A stretch of DNA of 64,000 nucleotides from Trifolium pratense (GCF_020283565.1 NC_060060.1:6758001-6822000); one strand, 5' to 3'; positions 12,201-24,918 are shown, counted from the first letter of the stretch. Translations and numbers: made by a program. The notes: a model not told the origin generated them from the letters alone.

Positions 12201-15200
12201 TCATACCTTGCATATAATTCAAGCGATGTGATAGAAAACACAAGTTGCGTAGTTTCTAAGGTGGATGATAAGGGGCATGTTTCAATGGCTTTTTGGTGCA
12301 CCAAAGAAAGCAACTCGACCAGCATTCTCAATAGAACATCTATATTCCAGCGCTCTCTTTCCCCCAACATATGTAAATGTGACTCTATACACCCTTCAAC
12401 TGCAGAAAGAGGTGGACAGTGCTGCAATTACAGGAACAAAACTCTACTGAGAAATAAGTGCATAGTATGAAATTATGGGTCACAAAGAAAAACTGAAGGC
12501 ATAAAAGAAAACATATACCTGAGCAGAGCTGCAAATATGAGAGAGTAAAACCCCCAAAACGTGGTCTAATTTGTTTCCCCACTTTATAACTGCAGGAACC
12601 AATTTCTTGAGAGTACTTTCCACCACCACTCCTGAGGGATCACATATCAATTGGAACATCAGCTCCTCCACCTAACAACAAATAAAACAAAGAATTGGAG
12701 AAACTCTTTCTTTCATTCCTTTTTTTAAAAGAAAAAAAGAAAGGTCTTAATTTTTATGGTAAGGGTATATAAAGCTCCATTCCCTACACCGTCCCGTCAA
12801 CCTGTTTTCAAGCTTACATTGCAGCCAATTTTCTCAAGTCAGAAATCTTCTCCATGATTGCCTCGAAGCATATATAGTGAGGCTGACCTTGAAATATTTA
12901 TCCACGTTTGGGAAAAGCGGAAGCAGCTTAGCCAAATTATGAGCAGCAGCCTCTCGAACAATAGTGGCAGAATCTTCTATTAGTTGTTGCACAATTGATA
13001 AAATAAGAGAATCGCGAATCTCAGGGCGTACAAATTCTGCAAGCTCTCCACATGATTGAGCAACGAGCAGTCTACGTTCCTCATACATGTGATTTATCTG
13101 AAATCCATATCACCGAAAAACTGAAAACAAGGTTCCTAGGTCAGAATGGCAATGAGTATGTCAAAACATAAGGTCAGAATATACTTGTTCCCAGCACTGA
13201 GGAAGCAATTCTGTTTCTGTTCTCATCTCTCCAACATTCTTTGCAAGGCTGACACATGCCTGAAATGATCATAGTTGTATTCATTCAAAACCAAATTATT
13301 TAATCAGCTTATAAGAAGCCAGTATAACTTACATCCATTATTATTCGTCTCTGTTGTTCATCAGGACGCTTTATTAAGTTAAATAATGTGTGGGTCAAAG
13401 AATCTCGAGTCCTTCCATCTGGGTGGTACTCAATTGCACACATCATTAGAGGAAGGAGCTCCTGCAACCAAACTACAGTGATGCACATATATTGTACGTC
13501 GTTTAAGTGTAAATAAAATTAGAGAGTTGCAAACCTCACGGTGGTTGATGAGAACATAAGGAACAATTTTAGGCAAAGCATCTGCCAGTATCTGAATGGT
13601 TCTTAATCCCTGTCAAAGTATTAATATGTATAAGAACACAAAAATAAATGTACATGAAGAAGAAGACAGACAAATATCATTCATTTAAATGCTTGCGAGT
13701 TTGACTTTCACTTATTCCTTTCAGGGAGGGGTTAGGATTTATACTCTGTATATGTACACAAGAACTGCATTACATGCAATGAAAACCAGGGACAGATAGT
13801 ACTAGTTTAATAATTAATTTTAACACTAGAATAAGCCCTTACCAAAACTAGTTCTGACAATTCAGTATCACTGAATTCAGGAAGAGATTAATTATGTATC
13901 CACTATCAATGTGACATCCAAGCCCGTTACCATATTTCTTAGAAATTGGGTTGGACCAAACTCAACCTTACAGAATCGGCTTGTAAGGTGAGAGCTGCCC
14001 AAGCTCTATAAACACTACATAGGCCATACCTCTAGGAACTGAGGGACTAATTCCACCCCTTCACACCTAGCACAATCAAGGTGTTCGAGCCTGCAAAGAA
14101 AGCAAACCAAATGCCGCAATTAGGCAGCTAGGGGCGGGCCGCAGTTAAGTGGCTAGGGACGGACCGCAATGAAAGTGGAATTCCCAACACCCCCCTCACG
14201 CTTGGGCCCCAATGAGCCTGAAGTGTGGACGATGCAGGAAGCCCAACAACAGGTCTAGGATAAGATCTGATGTATCTTAGAATTTGGGTTGGGCATAACC
14301 CCACCTTAAAAAATTAGCTTGTAAGATGAGAGCTGCCCAAGCTTTACAAACACTATATGTCATATTTCTAGTCAATGCAAGGATAAATCCACCCCGTCAC
14401 ACCCAACACAATGAAGGCAACCCAAATATCACAACGGCCACATGAAGGTAGAATTAACAACAATATTATCAAAGGAATTTGAGGTTTCAGTTTTCACTAA
14501 TATTACAAAATATGATTGAATGATAAGCTAAAACAACTTGAATCTGGCGAACTAGTGTCTAAAAGGCACTAAATATGGAAATGATGAGTGATTCATTGAA
14601 AATTTTAAGATTTAATATATATTTTTTGACATATCAATATATAATATTTTAGTAACTTAAAAAATTGCATTTTAATTAATATTTTCTATTTTGATTTGCT
14701 AGTGTGACTTATAACACTTCAGCATTTGACAAATTAAACAAAATTAAAGCTAGGCTAAAAGAAACCAATAAGTAATGGTGTATGAGGATTTGATCAAAGT
14801 AGAATGGACTTGCCATCTTCTCAAATATTGCTTCATCATTTACACTTTCTGGTTTAGCATGTAAACTGCTATCCCCTTCTTGCTTGCCACCATTTTTCTC
14901 AGAGACATTTTCAACAATTTCAAAAGCAGTGTTTGTATGTGCAGGATTAAATAAATCTAGTTGTGAATCTGTGTGTTTATCAGCAAACTCATTAAGAGTT
15001 TGAAGAGCCGGCGATTGAACATCTTCATTGCGTACAACATCCAATGCCGCATTAACAGAACGAGAAATTGCGCCTTGGTCCTCAAGCATCTCAATAACTT
15101 TGTCTTCAGTCTGCATAAGTTCATTTCCAGAACTGTCAAAATTTCCATGTTCTGAAGCTCCTCTACTCTTTTCCTTCAACCATCCAATTTCCATCTGTAA

Positions 15201-17434
15201 TTTCTTAATTTCTTCCTTGTACTTATCTAAAGACTCGGGCAGAACATTATTAGCATCATTAATAACCAGATTATTTCCGGAATTGAACCTTTCAGTATGT
15301 ATTTTAAGATTACTGATCTGAACTCTACTGTCATGGAGCTCCTTTCTTTGATTCTCCAAGGACTTCTTTAAAACTTGAACCTAAAAGTTATTATTAGTAT
15401 ATGATTCATAATAGAAAATTATTATTGTTTGACAGAATAATATTGAAGTAGATAGAAACTACCATTTTCTCTTTCTGCTTAAGATCTTCCTGAAGTGCAC
15501 CCAAGGATTTAGTTAATGCCCTTATTTGAGCATCTGCCAAATCTTTGCCCTTCAACAAGCTCTCCTTTTCTTCATTCAGGCTCTGATTTTCCTTAAACAA
15601 TGCTTCATTTTCTCTAACTTGGGCAATTTTTTCCTGCATATCCGTTCACATGCGGTTCAACATAAACAGTAATTTCGAAGCAATGTTGCAGGATCGATAT
15701 AATATGACTAACCGATTTACCTACATCTTGAAAGACTCTTAAAAATAAATTCAGGCCAACCAGTACCACTACATTATACAGAGCAACCAAACTTTCATTT
15801 TTTAAGCATAAAGAGAACTTTGAAACTAATATTTATTGTAACAGAAATTATTTTGACAAAGTTAATTTTCTTTGTACAGAAGAAATTTTACAGTCATGAG
15901 AAGATAGTGAATTTGGGGAAGAAATCCACAAAACATAAACTTAAAAGTTACAAGGAAAGCAAATTAAAAGAAGTGGCCAATGCAATAACAGACAGTTGAA
16001 TCACAGAACAATTTGGTGAATTTACCTGTTGATTGGAGTGGTCTTTCAGCTGACATACTCCATTATTCAATAATCATTTTGAATTTCACAGCTTATATTA
16101 TTACGGAATTTTTCGTTACCAATAATATCAAATTTGTTTGCATGATACTTGAATCATCAACAGAAACTTATGAGAAAAGTATGACAACATAAGAAGAAAA
16201 AAGCGCATTAAAATATAGGTATGTATGTGTAATACAAGACAAAATAAAAACCCTCCCAAATTAAGAAGTCAAGTGGAACTAAGACTTCAAATCAAATATT
16301 ATACATAATACAAGTCAAAATAAAAACTCCCTAAATTAAGAATCCAATTGGAACCAAGAGAAGAAATACAGTTAGGACATTTATTCAATTGAATGAGCTA
16401 ATTTGACTACTCCACAAGTTAAATAATGACGGCTGCATCCCCATGAGGCATGAGCATTGGTCGGTTAGGGACCTTGCATTAGGAGTCGGGGTTTGAACCC
16501 GAGAAACTCCACTTATCCATCTTAGGGGTGGAATATCTAGCCACTAGACTAGTTGACAAAAAAAAATAAAAAAATAATAATGACCTCTGCAGCCTCTGAG
16601 TTTGATGAAAGATACTGATAATAATAATGACGCAAGGCATCTGATATTGATGCATTTGTATTTTGCCAAATATCCAAGTTCTGGTCCGTAACCTACGGTA
16701 AGAAAGAGGCCCATTATTGGAAATAAAACATAGTCTTGATTGATATTTGAGTTGAATGATATTGAATATTGATACATACCTCTTCATAAAATGTCATTGC
16801 GGTGAGTCGATAACCGGCAATAAGCAAATATTCCTTGACAGCACAATTGAGATCTCGACGCTCAGTATCCTTCACTGGACCTAAATCAGTGAATGAACTT
16901 TGATTATTCCCTTTTTTTTGTTGTTGTTCAGTTTGTAACTCATCGCCATCACGGTTCAGTGAAACATCTGTACTTGACTTGATAATTGCATCATCATCAA
17001 CATCATCATATTCTGTTTTGGTTTGCAATTCGTCTTTCAGTTTTGTGATGTCTTCTTGTGCCAAACGAAGTTCGTAATCTGTTATCGCTAACTTTTCTTC
17101 AGCTTCTTCTTTGTTTTGTAGTAGTGTTTGAGGATCTGCCACTACAACAACAATGCAATTGCAATTGCAATTGATTAGTAATTCAATTTTGTAAATAAAA
17201 ATGAAGGAATTAAGAAGAGAGTGAGTTACGTGAGAGGGAATTGAAGCGAGAGATTTGATTGGGAGAGAAACGAGAAGGATCGGAGAAGAATTGTTGGAGA
17301 CGAATAGATTGATCGATTCGTCCATCGTCGAGAAGTTCGTGAAGAAGTTCAAATGCAGTTAGAATGTAATTTTCTTCTAATAGAAAGTTAACAACGCAAT
17401 TGCATAGTGATGATTTCTTCTCAACCTCCTCCAT
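9224..17434 (-). CDS. RELCH: LisH, coiled-coil and HEAT-repeat protein of the RELCH family (20 exons, 1203 aa)
   Basis: Hand-built exons on the minus strand: 17434-17230, 17141-16780, 16692-16585, 16049-16026, 15633-15463, 15380-14814, 13609-13535, 13461-13333, 13259-13185, 13097-12888, 12671-12519, 12421-12207, 11886-11769, 11685-11553, 11485-11284, 11196-11091, 11013-10873, 10776-10653, 10518-10399, 9597-9224. They sum to 3612 nt and stay in one frame. Two LisH-type motifs lie near residues 7-40 and 160-189, a coiled coil runs from about 225 to 350, and HEAT-type helical repeats fill 480-1150. The domain order matches human RELCH (KIAA1468), which links Rab11 recycling endosomes to OSBP for cholesterol transfer, and Arabidopsis AT5G16210 as I recall it. 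The plant role is unproven. The start is Met 17434 rather than the upstream in-frame Met at 17509, because homology and LisH begin there. Intron types are unusual (see findings). Confidence 0.9.
10519..10652 (-). other. U12-type AT-AC intron of the RELCH-like gene
   Basis: A 134-nt intron. On the minus strand it starts ATATCCTTT, an exact match to the U12 AT-AC donor consensus, and ends AC. A TTTCTTAAC branch-site match (consensus TTCCTTAAC) ends about 10 nt before the acceptor. Splicing here joins 'LRDY' to 'LLSKIAQ' in frame, as the family expects. No GT donor works: reading on without this splice reaches a stop after four codons. Confidence 0.85.
13937..14405 (-). repeat. two copies of a dispersed LTR/TRIM-like legume repeat inside a RELCH intron
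   Basis: Two related segments, about 13937-14065 and 14274-14405, share 'ttgggttgg', 'gcttgtaag(g/a)tgagagctgcc' and 'aaacacta' blocks. Between them (minus strand) is a purine tract, GTGAGGGGGGTGTTGG. Together this looks like a degraded miniature LTR element. Related copies are at 27219-27429 and 59637-59757. Confidence 0.6.
16440..16575 (+). repeat. possible tRNA-derived SINE fragment
   Basis: In intron 3 of the RELCH-like gene the plus strand has a B-box-like GGGGTTTGAACCCG (16487-16500), then about 60 nt, then an A-rich tail after 'agttgac' (16556 on). This order fits a pol-III-derived SINE, but an A box is not clear and no target duplication was found. Confidence 0.3.
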
Positions 17435-19224
17435 TCTTTCGCATTTTCGATCAGGAGAGAGATAATACCATTTTCTTCTTCTTCTTCTTTTTCTTCTTTC
17501 TAACACCAATCAATTGTGCGCGCGCTTTTCGCGTTTCCCTCTTAGACCAATTAATTAACCCCAAACCAAAAACAATTCACACCCTCACCTTTTTCTTTTA
17601 TTATTATTATTAAAAAACAAAATTATATCTCATTATTAAATATTTGTTTATATTATAGAGTATACTTTCTTTCATTTAAGAGATGTTTAAATTATATTAT
17701 TATTTTTTAGTATATCTTAAAAAAATGCAAAACTCAAAAATTAAGAGAGTTATACATTTTTTTATGATTTCATTAATATGGTTAACTGACCTAGAGACTA
17801 TTTAACATTTCCATTTTTTATTTATTTTTAACTAAAATACTTCGATTTTGTTATACATCAATATGTCGGGAAAAACAGGCATAGAGAAAATAAAAGAATG
17901 TAAACACAACACAAGAATATAACGTGGAAACTCCAAAACCGGAGAAAAAATCACGGTCGTTGTCAAAACCGACAACAAGAGAATATCACTATGTGAAAAT
18001 TGTTACAACACATAGACTTCACTCTCAAACACCCCATAACCCCAATACACACTCACACTCTCCAAAGCAAATATCTAACTACATCTCACAACACTCTAAT
18101 AAAAGAGTAAAAGAAAAAAACAAAAAAAGTCAGATATAAGCTTAAAATGCTAGTGACTGGTGCAATTATAAACAAAGAACTTAAGTCCATTATATAGCCT
18201 TGATTTCTCCATTGCTTCATCATTCTAAGCGATGTGAGACTTCTTCAATATAATTTCTTTGACCTTTTTTTTCTTCTTTCATTAGCAATGTGGGACTTAC
18301 ATTGCAATCAACCCCAACACAATATGCAACAAAATTTCATAATAACAAAGGATTAAAATTAAATATATAAAGTGTGGCTTTTGCGTGTTATTTTTCTTAA
18401 TTTGTATAGAAAATCATCTATGTAAAAAACCCTTTACTTGTGGAAGACTAATTTTACAAATATCTAATAGTAGTTGTGTTTGTGGGTAAGAGGGGGCAAC
18501 TTAGATGATAATCTATATTGAGCTTGAGAACAAGCTTGCAAGTGGATTCAACTCTACGCTTTAATTCAAAATTTTAAGGATTAAGTTTATGGTTCATCTC
18601 ATTTATAAAATGTTTAACCTTCACTTTTTTACGTAGACTTAACTTATTACAATAGTGTTTTCTTATAATTGATATATATTTTATGATTTATTTCTCAAGT
18701 ATTTTTTTTTTTTTTTGACAATTCTTAAAAAACTTGAATATCTTCACGCCTTGAGCAAAAGAGTGTGACATTTAAATTTGCAACAACAACATTTGAATAT
18801 CTCATACTAGTAACTCAATTCTTAAAGAGAAGTGTTATGCTGAACAACATTTTCCCTTAACAGTGCAGGAATACCATACCCGTAGCCGACATGTTACTAT
18901 CTCTCTCTGAAATATACTATATATCGTTTTAACTTTTAAGCAAGCTTAGTGTCTAAGTTTCAAGATAGTATTAATTAATTATTAGAAAAGGACGTACACA
19001 ACAACAAGTCAAGAACAACCAGTCCCATATTATGAATTCAATTCTGAGCCATAAGTTATATAGTCAGTCCCTCACGCACGCCACATAACATAACCAACTT
19101 CAAGTACAAAAATAATGTGTACGTCCTCTCTTGAAGCTTCCACTCACTTCACTATATTTTTAGTACTATATAGAGTTTTCAACTTACCGGAAAGGAAGGA
19201 AACAACAACCACATCAAGCAAAGC
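17435..19224. other. divergent intergenic region between the RELCH-like and proline-rich genes
   Basis: A TTC-rich tract at 17465-17500 is the likely 5' leader or promoter of the RELCH-like gene. Around 17865-18310 there is retroelement-like sequence ('aacgtggaaactcc', 'gatgtgagacttc', 'caatgtgggactt' phrases that recur in plant LTRs), with no ORF and no clear ends. A 16-nt T run lies at 18703-18718. A TATA-like ACTATATAGAG near 19164-19175 sits about 50 bp upstream of the proline-rich ORF. Confidence 0.4.
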
Positions 19225-19530
19225 ATGAGTTACCCTCACAACCACAGGCACACGCCTCCGCCACCAGGACCTCCCATGGGGAGAGGGCCACCACTTGCTC
19301 CAGGTCCACCACCGCCACATATTTCCCACTCCCACCACCCACCCCCTCCTCCAAATCCTTACGCTCCATCACCGCCACCGCCAGTTGTGCACCACCACCA
19401 TACACCACCGCCGCCACCACTTCTTCATGGTCATCCCGGTCCACCGCCACCACGCCATGGTCATCCTGGTCCACCACCGCCACAACCTGGCCATCCAGGT
19501 CCTCCACCACCACGCCCTCCTTATTATTAG
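19225..19530 (+). CDS. proline/histidine/glycine-rich protein (101 aa)
   Basis: A short open frame of strongly biased composition: Pro about half of all residues, with many His and Gly. The C-terminal third has three tandem GHPGPPPP units (with R, Q or H between them), and the middle has HHHH next to PPPPP runs. There is no signal peptide or membrane segment, so it is not an obvious cell-wall extensin; no SPPPP glycomodules dominate. It is predicted to be disordered. The ATG follows a TATA-like box by about 50 bp, which supports a real transcript. The opposite strand is also open (121 codons), a common artefact of such biased sequence. I do not recognise a specific function. Low-complexity coding, a real small gene, or spurious ORF are all possible, with a real gene favoured. 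Confidence 0.55.
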   Translation: MSYPHNHRHTPPPPGPPMGRGPPLAPGPPPPHISHSHHPPPPPNPYAPSPPPPVVHHHHTPPPPPLLHGHPGPPPPRHGHPGPPPPQPGHPGPPPPRPPYY

Positions 19531-20616
19531 TTTTAATTACCCCACACGGATCATTAATTATCATCATATCCATATCCATGTTTGCTTCTTAATTACTATT
19601 ATGACTATGATTATCTTATCTTATCTTATCTACTAGTAAGTTTATTTTGTCATATATGTTGTATTATTAAGTATTTTGGCATACTATCTATCTAAGACTA
19701 TTTATGTTTGCAATATATTTATAATTTAGGAATTTTTATTGTGTGTGCATATATATACACTCTGCAAATATTATTAGCTTTGCAACAATTTAAGACTTTG
19801 ATACACCATTGCTAATGCAAATCCCATCACTCAATTTACACTGTGTTTGGATGATCAAAGAAATAAGAAAGAGAGAAATAGTGAAGAGAGAAGTAAGAGA
19901 GAGAGAAATAAGAGAGAAGTTGGGTGGAAATTCTCTATTGTTTGGATGAATAGAAATGGAGAAGAGGATGAGTAGAAATATGAATAGAGAGAAATTAATA
20001 AAAATGATAAAAGACAAATTTATCCTTCTTATTTAAAATTAAATATAGTTGATTATTACCTAACTCTCAACACCTATACTTTCATGTTCATACCTTGTAC
20101 ACTAACAGGATGCAGGCAATAACAACAAGATGCCGGAGAAATCAAATGACAATTACAACAACACTTTGTGGCCAAGTCCCAAACCATTTACTGATTTACA
20201 CACACTAAAAACTAGCAAAAAAAACCACAAACATCACCGAATCAAAAACACCAGCCGACAGAAATCAATGAAAAAACAACATAAATTAGATATAGTCATA
20301 TCATGTATGGATCAATATCTCATTATATAAATTTTAAATTCATGTAATATATGCAGTGTGGGAATGATTCACATCAACACTACTCCAATTTTTTTTTCAA
20401 CAAGTATATAAATTATGAGGCTTAGAAATAAAAGGAAATTTCCCCTTCAAATTAACAAATACCAAAAAATTCCATAAGCATGTGAAATCAGTGCAAGAAA
20501 TATTCAGCAACCCAAATTGCAAAGTATCATAACAGTAATATTAAATACTTAAAGAAAATTGAAAGAGAAAAACAATTCAACATAAACCAAAGGCAAACAA
20601 ATATTATCAGGTGCTA

Positions 20617-21791
20617 TCATTTTTTGTTAGCCTCTGCCATCATATCTATGAGTACTTGAAGGCGCATTTCAGGGGGGACACCAAATAGTTCTCTTTTCTT
20701 TTGTTCATTTGCACAGAAAAAGCGATAGCAATCCATTTTACAATTATTGTTGATGCCCAAATCGGTTAGCACATTCCACACATCAGACTCACTATAATGG
20801 CGAGGCCTACTCTGTTGGATGATGGTTAGCTCCTTCTCAGCTATGTCCACTTGCCTTTCAGCCACAGATACTTGTCTTTCAGCAACAACAACTTGTCTTT
20901 CTACAACTTGATACAACTTTTCAGACCGATTGTTACCATCTTTGACAGCCTCCGCTAATGCATCAATGCCAACTGAAACCTTCTCATATTGCGACTCAAC
21001 GGGTTCCACAACATGGGCCTTTCGCTTTGCACCCCTATTTGCAGTGGTTCCATTTGACTGGTTAGATTGACCTTGACTGAATGCATCAAAGTTCGACGGA
21101 GAAAGAGGTGTTTCATCCACATAGTTTGATTCTGTTTCACGCATCCCTGTATCCTCAAAACTATCATTTAAGTCAATAAATTCTTTTTCTTTTTCCTTTT
21201 CCCTTTCCTTCTCCCACCTTTTCTTCTTATCCTTACCAGTTCCTGATGTTTTTCCTTTAGCTCTATCTACTCCAAACAAATCTTTCATCATGTCATAATT
21301 CTTGATACACATTCTCTTCCACTTCGCAGCATGTGGCTTTTCCTAAACGTAATAATAATCATCACATTAGTTTCAAATACAATCATTATATATGTCACAT
21401 TACACAGTAAATAAAATTCAAATTGGATACTAGTAGTAAATACCTTTATCAAGGCATCCCACACTTCCTCCTCTGCATCAAACTTTCGGGTGATTGGATC
21501 CCATGCAAAACCACTCAAGCTATTGAACAAATCATACGCTTCACCAAAGTTCTCTTTTAGTGTCTTCATTCTATTCTTTATGTGTTGCTTTGTAATATGA
21601 CCTCCAATTGTGTTTCTCAACAACTCAACAACATTGTTGTAAGCTTCAGAAGTCCAAGAACCATCATGCCTATTTCCTTTGTGTGCTTCTTCTGTTAATG
21701 CATTCAAAAGTGCTAGATCCATTTCTTCTGACCACCTCATCATGTCCTTTGGTTGTTGACTTCCCTTCATCATTTTTGAATCTTCTTTCAT
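20617..21791 (-). CDS. Harbinger ORF1: Myb/SANT-like DNA-binding protein (357 aa)
   Basis: Two exons, 21791-21444 and 21342-20617, both phase 0. The N-terminal 110 residues carry the trihelix/Myb-SANT-like domain found in PIF ORF1 proteins (RWSEEMD, GSWTSEAYNNVV, HIKNRMKTLK). The middle has a Lys/Glu-rich nuclear-localisation-like stretch, and the C-terminus has a repeated heptad-like run (VVERQV, VAERQV, VAEKEL) that probably forms a coiled coil. In related elements such as PIF and mPing/Pong systems this protein binds the element ends and is needed with the transposase. ATG 21791 directly follows a TTTTTTTCAG acceptor, so a non-coding 5' exon is likely. Confidence 0.88.
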
Positions 21792-22052
21792 CTGAAAAAA
21801 ATTACATGAAAAAAATAGGTACACACTAATTATCATTAATATTAGAAATAAAGAGAATGACATTGTGGAGCTAAAAAAGTAATATAATAAACTGATAATG
21901 TGGTTGTACAAAAATGTTGCAAGCAAATATTAAAACTAGTCTTGTTCCATTAACAACTACAATGAAATAGAAAACACCGACACTATGACTACAAATTATT
22001 GTTTCAACATTCACGCCAAATAAAATACAACGAAAAAAGTTTTCATTAAGAA

Positions 22053-23544
22053 TTATAGCGGGTATTCATTCCACATTCCAGTCGAAACATTCTCTCTTAT
22101 ATTTGCTCCTTGTCTATAATCTTCGTCACGTTGATTCGTGGAACTTCGATCTATGTCACGTTGTTGCAATTCCTGATCAACTTCATCTATGATTTGGTTG
22201 TCAACATCAACTCCCATCAAGTAGTTATGCAGTATGCAACACGCGATGAAAATATCTGTCATGACGGGAAACGAATAATATGGCTCATTACCACCACCTA
22301 TAATTGGAAATCTCTTCTTAAGTACACCAAATGTCCTCTCGATGACATTTCGAAGTGATGAGTGTCGAAGATTGAATAATTCTTTGTGATTTTGGGGACC
22401 TCTAGCTGAGTACTCCTTCAGATGGTAACGAACACCTCTATATGGTGTAAGTATCCCTCCCTTTAAGGGAAATCCTGCATCCCCAAGGTAATATTTCCCT
22501 ACAAAAATTATGTCCACATTACTCCTAAAGAATAATTATATTATAAAACTCTAACTCTAACAAATACTAATATATTAATTACCACTCACCTTCAGGAATT
22601 AGTAATGAATCTTCTCTAGACAAAGCATCTTTTAAAATTCTAGAGTCGGATGCTGTTCCTTCCCAACCACTTAACACATATGTGAATTTCATATCGAAGC
22701 TACATGCAGCAAAAACATTTTGTGTGGTGTACTCTTTCCTTCCACGAAATCGAGGGGCATCTGCTCTTCGTACCTTGACACGACTATGTGTGCCATCTAT
22801 AGCCCCAATGCAATCCTTTTTAAATGATTAAAACAAATTATTAGTAAAAAGTAATGCTATTATTTACTTCAAGACACTCTGACTTTGTTAAATTAATTTT
22901 ACCTTAAAAAAAGGGAAGAATCTAGGATTGTGAAGTATTTCTGGAGGTACTTCTGCACCAGTGGGCTGAACAATGAACTCATCTACTAAAGATATTATAG
23001 CCCGTAACACATTGTGGAAATGACGACTTACTGTTTCTCCCGAACGATGAAAAAAGAAAGACACTGTTCGATTTTTAACATTATGTCCAACAATGTGCAA
23101 GAACTTAGCAACTTGCTCCTCAATAGTTGCTTTTGTGGAATCCTTTACTATACCAGTGGACCTCAATTTTTCACATAATTTCATAAATGCTGCAGGACTC
23201 ATGCGGATGATGTCTCGACATCTTTCAGTTTGTACTAAATGTGTCATTAATTGAACACGTCTACGCTCCTTCTCATAATGATCACGAATAGTAGGATTAC
23301 GAGCATGCCTTGGCAATATGATTTCCAACAAATGCAATGCACGGACAATATGACACAACAAAACTACAACGCATATACGCTGCCTCTTATCTATGTCTTC
23401 CATCAAAACATTCAGCAGTTGGATTTCATAACCCATCTTCACATTAGTAATTTGTTTTAGCTGTGACTTCACTTGATTAATGTCATTGATCAAATCATCA
23501 TTGTTCACACTATCCCCATTGTCAACAACCATTTCTCTATCCAT
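22053..23544 (-). CDS. Harbinger transposase, DDE type (437 aa)
   Basis: Three exons: 23544-22903, 22815-22590 and 22498-22053, total 1314 nt in one frame. An N-terminal helix-turn-helix region (KFLHIVGHNVKNR, RSGETVSRHFHNVL) is followed by the DDE_Tnp_4 domain. The acidic triad is D221 (AIDGTH), D296 (YLGDAGFP) and E343 (ERTFGVLKKRF), the canonical PIF/Harbinger arrangement. The frame is complete, with start and stop present and no disabling change seen, so the element could be active. It lies 260 bp upstream of ORF1 in the same orientation. Confidence 0.92.
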
Positions 23545-24879
23545 ATTTGAACTTTTTGAGGACTGCTATCATTTTTGCAGACATTAAGTAATACTAATAA
23601 AATATAATGAAGCTAAGAATAACTCTTTCCTAATTCAAGTATATTCAATTTACTTATGAAGCACATAAAATCCTCTAATTATGCATGTCTCAGTGTTAGA
23701 CATGCGATGGTGACACGACACCGACACTTATAACGAAATTGATTTATGTCATTTTCTTAAATTATTATCGGTGTCGACGTGTAAATGTCCGACACCGATA
23801 CGACACCGACACTTATAATTAAATTTAATTATGTTATTTTCTTAAATTATTTAACACTACTTAAATCTTAATCCAATCTTATATTCAACACTTTTAAGTC
23901 ATATGTCAAGTTGTAAGTTCATAAAAAATGACAGAATATACTAAACTGATAAGCATCTATGTCCTAACATAGATGTTGGTGAGTTAATCAAGTCTCCATT
24001 GTTAACATATAACGTCATTTTTTTTCATTGCTAACCAAAACCAATAAACCCAAACTAGGTAATACACAAAAAAGTGAATTTTTCAATTCTTAAAACATAA
24101 CGACAGCAAAAATAAGGAATACAAAGAACATCTATTGTATTAAACATAGGGGAAAAGAGAAAGAACATAACAACAATACTTGTTCCAATTTAAATTATAA
24201 TGGAGTAATAACTCAAATTATGATACTGATAAAGATCTCAAACAATAAGATGAGAGTGAATATGAAATTTATTACCTGATTGATAGGTGCAAAATAGAGA
24301 AGGTGAAGATGAAGTTCCTGCTATACCAACAAAGAGTTGTGAGGAACTGCTATATGAAGGTGGAGAAAAAAAGAAGAGGGAAAGTTCACAAATTGCCGCC
24401 AAAGTGGAGAAGGGCATCGTGGGAAGATGCAGTTTTTCACTCTCTCAAACACAAATCTCGCCTCATGAGGAGAGATTTATTTTTATATGGGACCCACCTA
24501 AAAAACTTCTCTCTTTCCTTATTTCTCTCTTCATCCAAACTGAAGAAATGCCTTATTTCTTTGCTATTTCTCTCTTCCTTATTTCTCTCTTTCATAAATC
24601 TATCGAAACAAACACAGTGTTAGGAAATGAGTGCAGATTTAAATATATTCTTTCTTTTATGGGCAAATAACATAGCTGATAGAAAATTCGAATAAGCAAA
24701 AGATCTCGACCCCTATGTATAATACTATGTTCTAACTAAATTATAGTCACATGAACAAAATTATATTAACTTATGCAATTAAATCTCTTCATCCACAAAA
24801 ATTAGAAAACACTTGAACAACCATGAAACAGCTATATAAATAAATAAATAAAATGATGAAAAGGCACAACAACATGCAT

Positions 24880-24882
<3 letters not shown>

Positions 24883-24918
<36 letters not shown>
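24883..24918. repeat. (CT)18 microsatellite
   Basis: An uninterrupted CT run lies in the 420 bp between the Harbinger element and the 3' end of the MATE gene. No gene is seen in that interval. Confidence 0.95.

Larger units (their letters stand above)
19839..24619 (-). mobile_element. PIF/Harbinger DNA transposon, both genes open
   Basis: A 4781-bp element bounded by the terminal inverted repeat CACTGTGTTTG (11 bp exact, then GAGAGA-rich imperfect repeats for about 150 bp) and flanked by the 3-bp target duplication TTA at 19836-19838 and 24620-24622. TTA duplication, TIR style and the two-gene content (Myb/SANT-like ORF1 and DDE ORF2, both on the minus strand) define PIF/Harbinger. Both ORFs can be spliced without a stop or frameshift. 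Between ORF2 and the right end is a diverged tandem pair around 23715-23865 ('cgacaccgacacttataa' twice). Confidence 0.93.

Noticed and set aside
19214..19579. 121-codon minus-strand frame opposite the proline-rich gene
   Set aside because: Val/Asp-rich composition is simply the complement of proline and histidine codons; low-complexity mirror frame.
24287..24670. 127-codon and overlapping 106-codon frames near the Harbinger right end
   Set aside because: They consist of the GA/CT-rich subterminal inverted repeat of the element and cross its boundary.
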